DNA of 64,000 nucleotides from CAVVEQ01 sp963806635 (GTDB taxonomy: Bacteria > Chloroflexota > Anaerolineae > Anaerolineales > Anaerolineaceae): positions 62,001-126,000 of the forward strand of contig CAWDZA010000016.1 in NCBI GenBank assembly GCA_963806635.1. The letters are read 5' to 3'. Below the pieces are notes generated by a model. It made no database searches and was not told the origin of the DNA. It saw nothing but the letters and a program-made list of their open reading frames with translations. Positions 43,964 to 52,792 of this stretch are shown here, in pieces (the first letter of the stretch is position 1; each line of letters begins with the position of its first letter). The position numbers were made by a program, and so were the translations under genes.

Positions 43964-45015
43964 ACGATAAAATCTGCATTTTGCCAGAGCACCGCGGGGT
44001 GGGAGGTCCAGCCTCCTTCCGCGAGCGGATCATCACCGGGCTCACCCAGGCAGGTTACCAAACCGTCTCGAATCCGCTCGAATCCGGGGTTTCCGTCATA
44101 TTGGTGATCGGCGGCACCCGCCGACTGGACCAACTCTGGCAGGCCCATCGCCATGGCGTGCGCATCGTCCAACGTTTGAACGGCATGAACTGGACCCACC
44201 GCCAGACCCGAACAGGACTGCGGCATTATTTGCGAAGCGAGGTCAATAACTGGATCCTCGCCACGATTCGCTCATCCCTGGCAGATCACATCGTCTATCA
44301 GAGCGAATTTACCCGGAACTGGTGGACCACCGTTTATGGGCAGATTAATTCCCCCGACACGATCATCCACAATGGCGTAGATTTGCAGGTTTTCTCACCC
44401 GAGCCCGCTGCCGCTCTGGCTGACACATCCATAAGGGTGCTCACTGTGGAAGGCCACTTTGGCGGTGGGTACGAGGTTGGCACGGAGAATGCTGTGCGCT
44501 TTTCTGATGCCTTGCACAAAAAAAGCGATAAGCCTGTCCAACTCATATTGGCTGGTGACCCGGGGCCTTCGCTGCCCGCAAGGTACAACCATCTGGACTG
44601 GATCGAATGGCGGGGTGTAGTCGCCCGGCAGGACCTTTCTACGCTTTACCGCTCCGCTCACCTTTTTTTCCCCAACGATATCCGTGCTTCCTGCCCAAAC
44701 TCGGTCATCGAAGCGCTTGCCTGCGGGCTGCCGGTGGCAGGGTATGATACCGGGGCTTTGCTCGAGCTGGTTGGCAGCCATGCGGGCGCCATCCTGCCCT
44801 ACGGCGCCTTGGCGGATCGCCTCCAGCCTGCCGACCCCGACCTGCTGGTAGAGTCCGCAGGGAGAATACTCCATATGCGGGATCGCTTCAGCCGGGCTGC
44901 CCGCAGTAGGGCGGAAACGCTTTTTGGGCTGGACACGATGGTGCAGAAGTACCTGGCTTGCCCTGCTGCTTTCGTAATCGTCGATCATCCCCCCGCATGC
45001 CTGAAAATACCATGA
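43960..45015 (+). CDS. GT4-family glycosyltransferase
   Basis: The 351-residue protein has a GT-B fold. The N-terminal domain opens KICILPEHRGVGGPASFRER. The C-terminal domain has TIIHNGVDLQVFSP, VQLILAGDPG, LFFPNDIRASCPNSVIEALA and GLPVAGYDTGALLELVG, where the Glu is the donor-binding residue of GT4 enzymes. Donor and acceptor are unknown; ManNAcA or another sugar of a surface polymer is plausible from the neighbours. It overlaps wecB by ATGA and the downstream phosphodiesterase gene by ATGA, so the four genes form one operon. Confidence 0.88.
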   Translation: MNDKICILPEHRGVGGPASFRERIITGLTQAGYQTVSNPLESGVSVILVIGGTRRLDQLWQAHRHGVRIVQRLNGMNWTHRQTRTGLRHYLRSEVNNWILATIRSSLADHIVYQSEFTRNWWTTVYGQINSPDTIIHNGVDLQVFSPEPAAALADTSIRVLTVEGHFGGGYEVGTENAVRFSDALHKKSDKPVQLILAGDPGPSLPARYNHLDWIEWRGVVARQDLSTLYRSAHLFFPNDIRASCPNSVIEALACGLPVAGYDTGALLELVGSHAGAILPYGALADRLQPADPDLLVESAGRILHMRDRFSRAARSRAETLFGLDTMVQKYLACPAAFVIVDHPPACLKIP

Positions 45016-46305
45016 CATTCACTTACAAAAATCAAATCACCTCCCTTGCCTCCCGCCAAATTTCCGGGTTACCCGCTGAAAGCGGGTTGTTATTTCCGAA
45101 TTATGATGGGTATTGCCTCTCAAATTTACCAGCAGCCGTTTGCTCCTGGCTTGGAGCGCCGCCCCTGGGCTCTGCCGGTCTTGCCGGAGAATACACCGCC
45201 AATTTCCATGGCGATTATGAGAAAGTTGTGTTCTTCCTCATCGATGGCATGGGGCTGAGCTTCCTGGAGCGCTGCCTGGGTAATGGCGATCTCGCCGGGC
45301 GTGCTCCCATCTGGAACCAGCTGGCTGGGAATGGTGACGTTTTCGCGCTCACCAGCACCTCCCCCAGCACTACCTCCACAGCGCTCACCAGCCTGTGGAC
45401 CGGGGTTACCCCTGCCGAACATGGCGTGATCGGTTACGAGATGTGGCTGAAGGAGTTCGGACTGGTGGTCAATATGGTCAACCACACCCCGTCAGCCTTC
45501 CCCTGGGATTCTGGGGGCATGCACAGGGCAGGTTTCCACCCGGAACGCTTTTTACCAGTTCCCACCCTTGGCAGCCATCTGGCGCAGCATGGGGTCAGCA
45601 CCCGTATCTTCCAGCACCACACTCTCACCCACTCCGGACTTTCCAGCATGTTGATGGAAGGGGTTGAGATCTACCCCTTTCTCACCCTCTCAGACCTGTG
45701 GGCATCGTTGGGTAGCCTGCTCGAAACCTGGCAGCAGGGTCCGCTGTACACATATATTTACTGGAGCGATTTCGACCTGCTCCAGCACCGCTTTTCCTCC
45801 ACCAGCCGGCGTACGGAGTATGAATTCATCCAATTCAGCCGGCAACTGCAGGATTTCATCGATGGGCTCCCTTCCCAATCTCGGAAGAAAACGCTTTTTG
45901 TTTTCGCACGCCGACCACGGACAGATCCCCACACCCCCATCGGCTATGCGCGAGCTTACCAACCACCCCGTATTCAATCAAAGCCTGGCTTTGCAGCCAA
46001 CTTGTGAAAACCGCCTGGCGTTTCTTTACCTGCGCCAGGGAATGGAATCCCGGATCCGAAATTATATTGATTCCACCTGGGGTGACGACTATTTCTTGTT
46101 ATCCTCCCAGGAAGCAGTCCGCTCCGGTCTATTCGGCAGTGTTAATTTGCATCCCTCGCTCCCCGATAGGGTGGGCGATCTGGTCTCCATCGCCCGGGAT
46201 GGTGCCTACTGGTGGTGGAGCAATCGCGCCAACCGCCAGGTCAGCCGGCATGGTGGACTCAGCCCGGAGGAGATGCTGGTGCCCTTGCTGCTCTGTACAC
46301 TTTAA
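45012..46305 (+). CDS. Alkaline phosphatase-superfamily phosphodiesterase, one frameshift
   Basis: The gene encodes about 430 residues when one extra T near 45894-45906 is removed. The first frame has VVFFLIDGMGLSFLERC (metal-binding Asp), STSPSTTSTALTSLWTG (Thr/Ser nucleophile), PAEHGVIGYEMW and SDFDLLQHRFSS. The next frame continues with SHADHGQIPTPP, which supplies the distal metal ligands, and ends at GGLSPEEMLVPLLL. The pattern fits the nucleotide pyrophosphatase/phosphodiesterase branch. No signal peptide is seen. A role in turnover of nucleotide-sugar or lipid-linked intermediates is a guess. It is the last gene of the wec operon and is followed by a hairpin terminator. Confidence 0.85.
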
Positions 46306-46308
46306 ACG

Positions 46309-46336
46309 AAAAAGCGGCGGGGAATCTCCCCGCCGC
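46309..46336. terminator. Hairpin terminator between convergent genes
   Basis: A 10-base GC stem, GCGGCGGGGA with TCCCCGCCGC and a 3-base loop, has AAAAA on its left. It is therefore a T-run terminator for the minus-strand gene and may also stop the wec operon. Confidence 0.85.
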
Positions 46337-46351
46337 CATTCTTATTAAACC

Positions 46352-47782
46352 CTATGCAACTTCGTCAGAATTCTTCCTCTGCAGGAAAGCCCGCCAAAAG
46401 GCGCCCATGCCGGTCATAGCCACCAGGATGCCCCATAGGCCTCCCAGTATGGGAATCGCCGTGGTAATGGCGATCAGAAGCACACCCAGGAAGAGCGCCA
46501 GGATGCGCTTCCCCCCCACGAGTGGGGTGGATTTGCTCAGCATCGCCTCGCCAATGGCATAGGAACCCGCCACCATACTGCCGGTGAACACCAGGAAGAG
46601 GAACAGCGCAGCGATGAAAGTGAGTCCCAACCCCACCAGCCCGAAGTAGGCCGGCGCCAGACCGCCCAGAGAGACAGCCGCGAGGAAGATCCCCAGCGCG
46701 ATAAACACCACCGGAACGATGACCATGGCAATAAACCCGATCATCGTCACCAGGATACCCCATCCGAAGGACGGCCAAAGCTGTTTTCTGAACACGGAGG
46801 TCACCCTGGCGCTCATACGGGGTAAGATCCACAGTGCCAGGCAGCCGAGAATGAAGAGCGTCAGAAACTCGCGCAAAACTCTATAGAACCAGAAACCGAA
46901 CATAAAACCACCAGCGGTAAGCGGAGCCACCGCACGCACAACATCCTTTGAGGCCTGTGGAATCTGGCCGGGGGCTTTATATTGATCCTCCCGCCCGGGA
47001 ACAGGGGTCTGGAAGACCGGAGGTTGGGCAAGGTTACCCTGGATCGCTGATTCTTGGTTCACAGAACTGGTATAGGTCAGCTTCCCTTCAATTTTAGCGT
47101 CCGGCCCGATGCGCAAACCGGAGGGGATCGCTACGATCGAATTGTTTTGACCCCATTCGAAACGGGGGGCAGTTCTTAAACCAGGCTCAGAGACCTCAAT
47201 TTTCGCGTTCCCGCCGATGGTGCCATTGATCTCGACCGCCATGGCGCCGATATTGACATTTCTACCGGTGGTACCGTTCAGAACAACCTGCCTGGCGCCG
47301 ATGAATTGATCGATCTTGACCATTGCGCCTTTCAGCATCTCGTAGGAGAAACCGCCGTAAAAGACGTTGCGACCCACCAGGGAACCATCCGCAAGGATCA
47401 TCTCAGCAGAGCCGGCAAAGATCGTCCCATCCACTTCCCCATCGACCTTGATTCGGGCTGCGCCCACGAATAGACTGCCGGTGATTGTGGCACCTTTTTC
47501 CACCGTGACGATCCGCCCACCCGCAAACACATCTCCGTTGACCGTACCGCGGATGGTGATAGTATCCCCCGAGACGAACAGGTTTCCGTTCACTGTCCCA
47601 GCCATCTCGACGTTTTGCCCGGTGAGGAAGAGGTCATCATTCACCGTTTGGGCGGGTCCCACCTGCCCGGTCTCACTGAATTCCGCAGCCTGCACCGGGA
47701 TGACGGCGGAGAATAACAATACCGATAAAAGGCAGAGCCCAACGCTCAGCTTTGCCAGGGAGTTGAAAATTGGCTTTTTCAT
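46352..47782 (-). CDS. Exported polymer-forming (bactofilin-like) membrane protein
   Basis: The 476-residue protein has a signal peptide (to about 33, ending VQAAE). A right-handed beta-helix of bactofilin type follows over residues 40-200, visible as repeats like VNGNLFVSGDTITIRGTVNG and VNGDVFAGGRIVTVEKG. The C-terminal third has four membrane spans. Cytoplasmic bactofilins polymerise; this version is exported and membrane-anchored, an arrangement common in Chloroflexota and Firmicutes hypotheticals. Whether it polymerises is not known. The small two-span protein upstream (47833-48171) may be co-transcribed. Confidence 0.82.
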   Translation of the reverse strand: MKKPIFNSLAKLSVGLCLLSVLLFSAVIPVQAAEFSETGQVGPAQTVNDDLFLTGQNVEMAGTVNGNLFVSGDTITIRGTVNGDVFAGGRIVTVEKGATITGSLFVGAARIKVDGEVDGTIFAGSAEMILADGSLVGRNVFYGGFSYEMLKGAMVKIDQFIGARQVVLNGTTGRNVNIGAMAVEINGTIGGNAKIEVSEPGLRTAPRFEWGQNNSIVAIPSGLRIGPDAKIEGKLTYTSSVNQESAIQGNLAQPPVFQTPVPGREDQYKAPGQIPQASKDVVRAVAPLTAGGFMFGFWFYRVLREFLTLFILGCLALWILPRMSARVTSVFRKQLWPSFGWGILVTMIGFIAMVIVPVVFIALGIFLAAVSLGGLAPAYFGLVGLGLTFIAALFLFLVFTGSMVAGSYAIGEAMLSKSTPLVGGKRILALFLGVLLIAITTAIPILGGLWGILVAMTGMGAFWRAFLQRKNSDEVA

Positions 47783-47832
47783 GACTTGCTCCTTTTAAAT
47801 TATGAACTTGTAATTAATACGCAGGAATTAAG

Positions 47833-48171
47833 TTAAGGTTTCACCCGCCGTTGACGGAGGTGAATGATGACGCCGAAAACGATGATCAATACAAGAATGG
47901 CCGCCCCTATGGTGATCGCGTTGGTTTGGTTGGCTGTCTGCAGCAGCTCGGGGTCGATCTGAACTTCCACATCCGGTCGTGGAGTGGCTGTGGCTGCAGC
48001 TATTTTGCCAAATTCCGCCGGTGCGACCATCCTGGCGATGGCTTCGCCGCTGAAAATGGCCACCACAAAAAGAATGACAACCAGGATGATCATCACGGTC
48101 TGGAGGTTCACCCAGCGCGAAGCCTGCAGCTTTTTGGCGAAAATACGAAAACGTTCTTTTAACCTTGCCAC
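47833..48171 (-). CDS. Small membrane protein with two spans, function unknown
   Basis: The 112-residue protein has a basic N-terminus (MARLKERFRIFAKKLQ), a span at about 25-42, a short extracytoplasmic Pro/Thr-containing loop, and a second span at about 85-103 that ends in a basic tail. I do not recognise a family. The coding frame is supported by its position between two minus-strand genes and by its regular topology. It lies 17 bases from the end of the first M42 peptidase gene. Confidence 0.65.
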   Translation of the reverse strand: MARLKERFRIFAKKLQASRWVNLQTVMIILVVILFVVAIFSGEAIARMVAPAEFGKIAAATATPRPDVEVQIDPELLQTANQTNAITIGAAILVLIIVFGVIIHLRQRRVKP

Positions 48172-48188
48172 AGTTACTCAATCTGCTT

Positions 48189-49178
48189 TCATAGGTTGAT
48201 CGGCTTGCTCAATAGAGCCACCAGCAACCTTACCGCGTTTTCCAAATCATTGTAATCCACCATCTCCGATGGGGTATGCACATAGCGGCAGGGGATGGAA
48301 ATACACCCGGCCGGCATCCCTGCCCGCGATATTTGCATCACCCGCGCATCGGTGGTGCCGCCTTCCAGCACTTCCAACTGGTACGGGATGCGTTCCTTTT
48401 CGGCTGCAGCGGTCATGGCCTTCACCAAACGCGGATCGGAGATCATGCCGCTATCGCGCACTTTGATAGCCGGACCGCCGCCCAGTCTCACAGCCATGGG
48501 GTTGGCACGCGGAGTGTCACCGGTGGTGGTTACATCAACCGAAATACCAATCTCGGGTTCAAGTGCGTAGGCCGAGGTGGTCGCGCCGCGCAGACCTACT
48601 TCCTCCTGGGTGCTGAAGACGAAGAAGATCTCATGCGGTATTTCCTTAATCTGTTTCAGAGCTTCAAGCATCACTGCGCAGCCTGCGCGGTCATCCATGG
48701 CTTTGGCAACCAGCCGCGTACCTGCCTCGGTAAAAGAACGGTCAAAACAGGCGGTATCACCTACCTTTACCCGGCTCTCCTTGCGGCTTGCTGCGCCCGT
48801 ATCGATGTAGTACTTATCCAATCCGGGCAGCTTCTCCCCGGGATCCTGCTTTTCCAACCCGATCACTCCTGTGCTGCCATCGGCAAAACGAACCCGGCTG
48901 CCAGGCAGGTTGCGCGGGTAAACTCCGCCGATCGGGCTAAAGCGCGCAAATCCATTCTCGTCAATGTGCGAGACCATCACCCCAATCTCATCCATGTGCG
49001 CGGCAACCATGATGCGTGATCCGCCCTTCTTTCGCGTTCCTGTGTGTACGATCAAATTCCCCAGCGCGTCCACCGTACTTTCCATTTGGGGAAGCATCCC
49101 GCGAATTACGTCCCGAATCCGCCCTTCAAACCCGGAGGGTCCATAGGTTTCGGTTAATTTCTGGATCACAGCTTTCAT
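48189..49178 (-). CDS. M42-family aminopeptidase, copy 1
   Basis: The 329-residue protein is a dinuclear-metal aminopeptidase of the TET/FrvX/glucanase-M family. Metal ligands and catalytic residues are all visible: His in VAAHMDEIGVMV, Asp in AMDDRAGCAVM, the Glu pair in TQEEVGLRGA, Asp in SVDVTTTGD and His in CRYVHTPSEMV. It trims peptides from the N-terminus, usually as a large cage-like oligomer in the cytoplasm. The ATG at 49178 follows GAGGAGA; an in-frame upstream start is less likely. It is the third of three tandem paralogues in transcription order. Confidence 0.93.
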   Translation of the reverse strand: MKAVIQKLTETYGPSGFEGRIRDVIRGMLPQMESTVDALGNLIVHTGTRKKGGSRIMVAAHMDEIGVMVSHIDENGFARFSPIGGVYPRNLPGSRVRFADGSTGVIGLEKQDPGEKLPGLDKYYIDTGAASRKESRVKVGDTACFDRSFTEAGTRLVAKAMDDRAGCAVMLEALKQIKEIPHEIFFVFSTQEEVGLRGATTSAYALEPEIGISVDVTTTGDTPRANPMAVRLGGGPAIKVRDSGMISDPRLVKAMTAAAEKERIPYQLEVLEGGTTDARVMQISRAGMPAGCISIPCRYVHTPSEMVDYNDLENAVRLLVALLSKPINL

Positions 49179-49205
49179 GAAAGTCTCCTCTGTGCGCATA
49201 TTTCG

Positions 49206-50285
49206 TCAGGGTCGCCCTTCGCGGAAGATTTCCGCGTGGATATCGGTAAGGATCGCATCCATCAAGCGCAGTGTGTTTTGCCAATCCTCAACAAGCGCAA
49301 CCGAGACCGCAGTATGGCTGTATCGGTGCGGGACCGAAATGGATAGCGATGGGATTCCTCCGCGCTGTTTATGGATGGCAGTTGCGTCGGTTCCCCCGCC
49401 TCCCGGCTGGCGGAATTGGAAGGGGATACCTTTGGCCTCAGCCGTGCGCGCCACAAAGCTGACCAGTCGCGGGTCGGAGAGCGTCCCGGAATCGGAAAGA
49501 TATACCGCCGGACCCTGCCCCAGCCTGGTGTTGTAGACTGCGTTCTCGTTCCCTTCCGGGTCAGGAAGGTCGTAAGCTGGCGTGGAATCCAGTGCAATCG
49601 CCGCATCCGGCTGAAGCGCAAAGGCAGCCACACGCGCGCCGCGCAGTCCCACTTCCTCCTGCACGGTGAAAGCCGCCTGCAGGGTAATATTCTTTGGAGG
49701 GTGTTTGACCAACTCGATCAATGTGGCAACCCCCAGCCGGTTATCCAGCGCTTTGGCGAAGATATCCCCCCCTGAGCGCTTGTAGGGGGTTGCAAAAACA
49801 GCCCGGTCGCCGGGCTTCAACCCTGCGCCATTTTCCCCGCCGGTGTCGATGCGCATCGATTCCAGGCTGATGGCGTGTTTGCGATCCTCGGTTTCCTGCA
49901 GGTGGATGGGTTTGGCTCCGATAATACCCGGGGTGTGTTTCGCGCCGATCCAGACCGGCTTACCGGGCACCTGGCGGATATCCACGCCGCCCACGGTCCG
50001 GAAGTGATAGAAACCACCCTCATCCGCTTCCACCAAGATGAAGCCCACTTCGTCCATGTGGGCAGCCACCATCACCTTGAAAGCTTTGGGGTCAGGACTT
50101 CCGCAGCGGGCAAGCACATTACCCAGCGCGTCCACCTTGATCTCTGCGGCATGAGGCTTGATTTCATCCAGAACGATTTTTCGCACCTCATCCTCAGCAC
50201 CGGAGACGCCGCTGGCAAGGCACAATTTTTCCAGCAGCCGAAACTGCGGTTGACCAATACTAAGGCGGGGAGGGGTTTTTTTCAT
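49206..50285 (-). CDS. M42-family aminopeptidase, copy 2
   Basis: The 359-residue protein has the same metal-site plan: VAAHMDEVGFIL, ALDNRLGVATL, VQEEVGLRGARV, IALDSTPAYDLP and PHRYSHTAVS. It is somewhat longer than copy 1, and its surface loops differ (GAKPIHLQETEDRKHA). The start at 50285 has an AGGAGGAGCAGGA site and overlaps the stop of copy 3 by ATGA. M42 paralogues often differ in N-terminal residue preference and can form mixed TET complexes, so the three could have complementary specificities. Confidence 0.93.
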   Translation of the reverse strand: MKKTPPRLSIGQPQFRLLEKLCLASGVSGAEDEVRKIVLDEIKPHAAEIKVDALGNVLARCGSPDPKAFKVMVAAHMDEVGFILVEADEGGFYHFRTVGGVDIRQVPGKPVWIGAKHTPGIIGAKPIHLQETEDRKHAISLESMRIDTGGENGAGLKPGDRAVFATPYKRSGGDIFAKALDNRLGVATLIELVKHPPKNITLQAAFTVQEEVGLRGARVAAFALQPDAAIALDSTPAYDLPDPEGNENAVYNTRLGQGPAVYLSDSGTLSDPRLVSFVARTAEAKGIPFQFRQPGGGGTDATAIHKQRGGIPSLSISVPHRYSHTAVSVALVEDWQNTLRLMDAILTDIHAEIFREGRP

Positions 50286-51352
50286 TCCTGCTCCTCCTCT
50301 GCAAATATCTCCTGAGGGGTCGGCTCCAGCCTGGCAATGAACTGCGCCAGCAGGTATCCGGCGCGTTCGATATCCTTGATCACTCCGCACTCAACCGGGG
50401 TGTGCATGTTGCGTAGAGGGATGCCGATCACGGCGGTGGGGATGCCCTCTGCCACCACCTGCATGGCATATGCATCCGTCCCAGAATGCTGCGGCATGAC
50501 CTCCATCGCAAACGGAATATCCAATTCCTCGGCGAGCTTCTTGAATCTCTTTTGCAGCACCGGGTGGATGTTCGGTCCCAGCCCGATGGTGGGTCCCTTC
50601 CCCAGGGGAAAGCTGCGGTAATCCGAAACTCCCGGCATGCGCCCGAAAGTCACGTCCACTGCCACGGCTATCGCCGGGCGAATCATGAACGGCGAGGTGA
50701 AAGCCCCTGCCAGGGTTTCCTCCTCCTGGGTGGTCGCTGCTGACCAGACATCCCACCCGTGTTGGACGTGCTGGAGCTCCCGCAGGCAATGGGTGACCGC
50801 TGCCACCGATGCGCGGTTATCCATCGAATGCCCCGCGATCATGGATTCGCCAAGTTCGATCGGCATCTGGGCGAAAGACACTGGGTCGCCCACCCGTACG
50901 ATCTTTTCCAACTCTCGTTGGGAAAGGCCGGTATCAACCAAGAGATCTTCCAGAGCAGGCGGCGTATTTTCCTTCGAGTGCGGCCGGAGCCGATCAGGCA
51001 GGCAGGTGACAACAGCGGGCAGGTCGCGTGTGCCATGGACGGTAACAATCTGCCCGGGCATGATCCGCGGATCGATCCCGCCGATCTCGGTCACTCGCAG
51101 GAAACCTTGCTCCAGCGCGCTCACCATCAATCCGATGGCGTCCATATGCGCCGCAAGCAGGATCACCGGAGCGGGCTTGGAACGTGCTTTTACCGCCCGG
51201 CGCAGGCCATGCAAGCTGCCCAGGGGACTGACCGAAATTTCATCCACCAGCGGCTGCCAGGCGGCGCGGATCACCTCCCGAATGGGGGACTCAAATCCGG
51301 AAAGCCCAGGTTGGCTGATCAATTCTTTAAGATGTTCTTTGGTTGTGTGCAT
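50282..51352 (-). CDS. M42-family aminopeptidase, copy 3
   Basis: The 356-residue protein is the most divergent of the three. It keeps LAAHMDAIGLMV, SMDNRASVAAV, TQEEETLAGAFT, AVDVTFGRMPG and PLRNMHTPVE, so the dinuclear site is complete. The residue after the first metal-site Asp is Ala rather than the Glu seen in the other copies. The ATG at 51350-51352 is used because everything upstream in this frame is low-complexity His/Pro sequence that is a by-product of the neighbouring gene. It is the first of the tandem set. Confidence 0.92.
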   Translation of the reverse strand: MHTTKEHLKELISQPGLSGFESPIREVIRAAWQPLVDEISVSPLGSLHGLRRAVKARSKPAPVILLAAHMDAIGLMVSALEQGFLRVTEIGGIDPRIMPGQIVTVHGTRDLPAVVTCLPDRLRPHSKENTPPALEDLLVDTGLSQRELEKIVRVGDPVSFAQMPIELGESMIAGHSMDNRASVAAVTHCLRELQHVQHGWDVWSAATTQEEETLAGAFTSPFMIRPAIAVAVDVTFGRMPGVSDYRSFPLGKGPTIGLGPNIHPVLQKRFKKLAEELDIPFAMEVMPQHSGTDAYAMQVVAEGIPTAVIGIPLRNMHTPVECGVIKDIERAGYLLAQFIARLEPTPQEIFAEEEQE

Positions 51353-51363
51353 TTTGGTTTGGC

Positions 51364-51780
51364 TCAAGGGGTGGGGCTGGCTGTCTCGGTGTCCAGGATC
51401 ACAGGCGTGTCGCTTGGAGCGGAGGTCTCCGTCAGGCTGGGTTCCAATGTGGGTGTGCTGCTGGGGATGGGAGTGAGGCTGGCAGTCAGGGTTGCAGGCA
51501 GCGCAAAGGTCTTGCTCGCGGCAGGTGTTTGGGTGATGGTGCCCGTCGAGGTGATTGTGGGAGACTGAAAATAAACCAAAGTGGGCGGAGTGGTGGTGGG
51601 GGTGGCAGAGGAAGTGCTGGTTTGACTCATGGTGGTTGGGGTTACCGAGCCGCCTCTCTGCGGATCGATCATCAGGATGATCAGACCGGCGCAGTAACAG
51701 GGCAGCGTGGCAAGAATGAGGGCAACCAGGATAATCTGGATGCGTCCCCGGCGGGTGGCCCACCGTTCGGAGAGATTCAT
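51364..51780 (-). CDS. Single-span protein with Ser/Thr/Pro-rich exterior
   Basis: The 138-residue protein has a short basic N-terminus (NLSERWATRRGR), one membrane span (IQIILVALILATLPCYCAGLI) and a 90-residue tail made almost only of Thr, Ser and Pro. Such tails look like glycosylated stalks, and the type is common in this group. There is no globular domain. The frame is open to a GTG six codons upstream, which is an alternative start. It lies 11 bases upstream of the M42 copy 3 start. Function is unknown. Confidence 0.6.
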   Translation of the reverse strand: MNLSERWATRRGRIQIILVALILATLPCYCAGLIILMIDPQRGGSVTPTTMSQTSTSSATPTTTPPTLVYFQSPTITSTGTITQTPAASKTFALPATLTASLTPIPSSTPTLEPSLTETSAPSDTPVILDTETASPTP

Positions 51781-51826
51781 CGCGATAAAGTTTATCACAG
51801 AACCTTCATCGGGACTCCAGGCGGGC

Positions 51827-52792
51827 TCAGGGCTGCGGTTTAAGCTGGTTCATCTCCCGCCGGACGGTAAGGTATAAGCTCTCAGCTTTCAGGTCAGTGA
51901 TCGAAAAACACTCGCAGCCAAGTTGCTCTGCCAACGCATCTGCCAGTCCCTGGTCGAACGCGGCGTGCTCCATATTGATCACAATGCTGTGAATGTGCTC
52001 CTCGGCGATCTTGCGCGCGATCGCGTGGGCTTCCTCCTGTGGAGGCTTCTGCCCCATCGAGACGTTTCCCGCTCCATCCGTCAAAACCATCAGCAGCGGC
52101 ATCACATCCGGATGCAGCATCTTCTCTCGCCGCAGGATATCGTGAGCCATCTGCAGCCCGGCCGAGAGGGGCGTCTTTCCGCCCACGGGTATATCCGTCA
52201 GAGCTGCCTTGGCCAGATTGACCGAATTGGTCGGACGCAGCACCAAAGTGGCGCGATCCTTCTGGAAAACGATCAACCCCACCCGGTCACGCCGTTGGTA
52301 TGCATCCGTCAACAGGGAGAGAATGGCGCCTTTGGTGGCAGCCATGCGCTCAGCCACCGCCATAGACCAGGAGGCATCCACCAGAAAGAGCACCAGGTTG
52401 GCTGCCCGGCGCACGCGTACCTTGCGCATGTAATCCTGCGAGTGGATCACAAATTCGGTCTTGTGGGGCTTTTGCCTGCGTTCCTTCTGAAAAGGGGCTG
52501 CTGCCCTGAGGGTGGCATCCAGCGCCAGGTCGTAGGGTTGGCTCGGGGAGGGACGGGATCGAACATACCGCCCGCGTTTTAACTCGGTACGGGTTTGAGA
52601 GCGCCTGCCAGTCTGGGAACGGATGATCTTATCCAGGGGGGTGGAGAGCCGCCGGGTGGAAAACTCAGCACCGGGCCGCACCTTATCCCCGCCATCCCAC
52701 CAATTGGCAGAAGTCTGGCTAAAAATATCGTGCTGGTCTACTTCAACGCGATCTTGTTCGGGCTGAGGCTCGCCTGCCTCGCCCGCGCTCAC
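51827..52792 (-). CDS. VWA-domain protein, magnesium chelatase subunit D-like
   Basis: The 321-residue protein has an acidic then basic N-terminal segment (about 1-120) and a C-terminal von Willebrand A domain. The metal-ion-dependent adhesion site is complete: LVDASWSMAVAERM, the Thr in GGKTPLSAGL, and MVLTDGAGN. In BchD/ChlD this domain follows an AAA+ part and works with the AAA+ subunit to drive metal insertion. The GTG at 52792 overlaps the stop of the AAA+ gene by GTGA, which fixes the start and implies coupling. No large chelatase subunit is in view, so the metal and target are unknown. Confidence 0.85.
   Translation of the reverse strand: MSAGEAGEPQPEQDRVEVDQHDIFSQTSANWWDGGDKVRPGAEFSTRRLSTPLDKIIRSQTGRRSQTRTELKRGRYVRSRPSPSQPYDLALDATLRAAAPFQKERRQKPHKTEFVIHSQDYMRKVRVRRAANLVLFLVDASWSMAVAERMAATKGAILSLLTDAYQRRDRVGLIVFQKDRATLVLRPTNSVNLAKAALTDIPVGGKTPLSAGLQMAHDILRREKMLHPDVMPLLMVLTDGAGNVSMGQKPPQEEAHAIARKIAEEHIHSIVINMEHAAFDQGLADALAEQLGCECFSITDLKAESLYLTVRREMNQLKPQP

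Noticed and set aside
51353..51763. N-terminal extension of the first M42 peptidase gene to 51763
   Set aside because: The extra sequence is His/Pro low complexity that overlaps the Ser/Thr-rich protein in another frame; the ATG at 51352 gives a normal M42 N-terminus.
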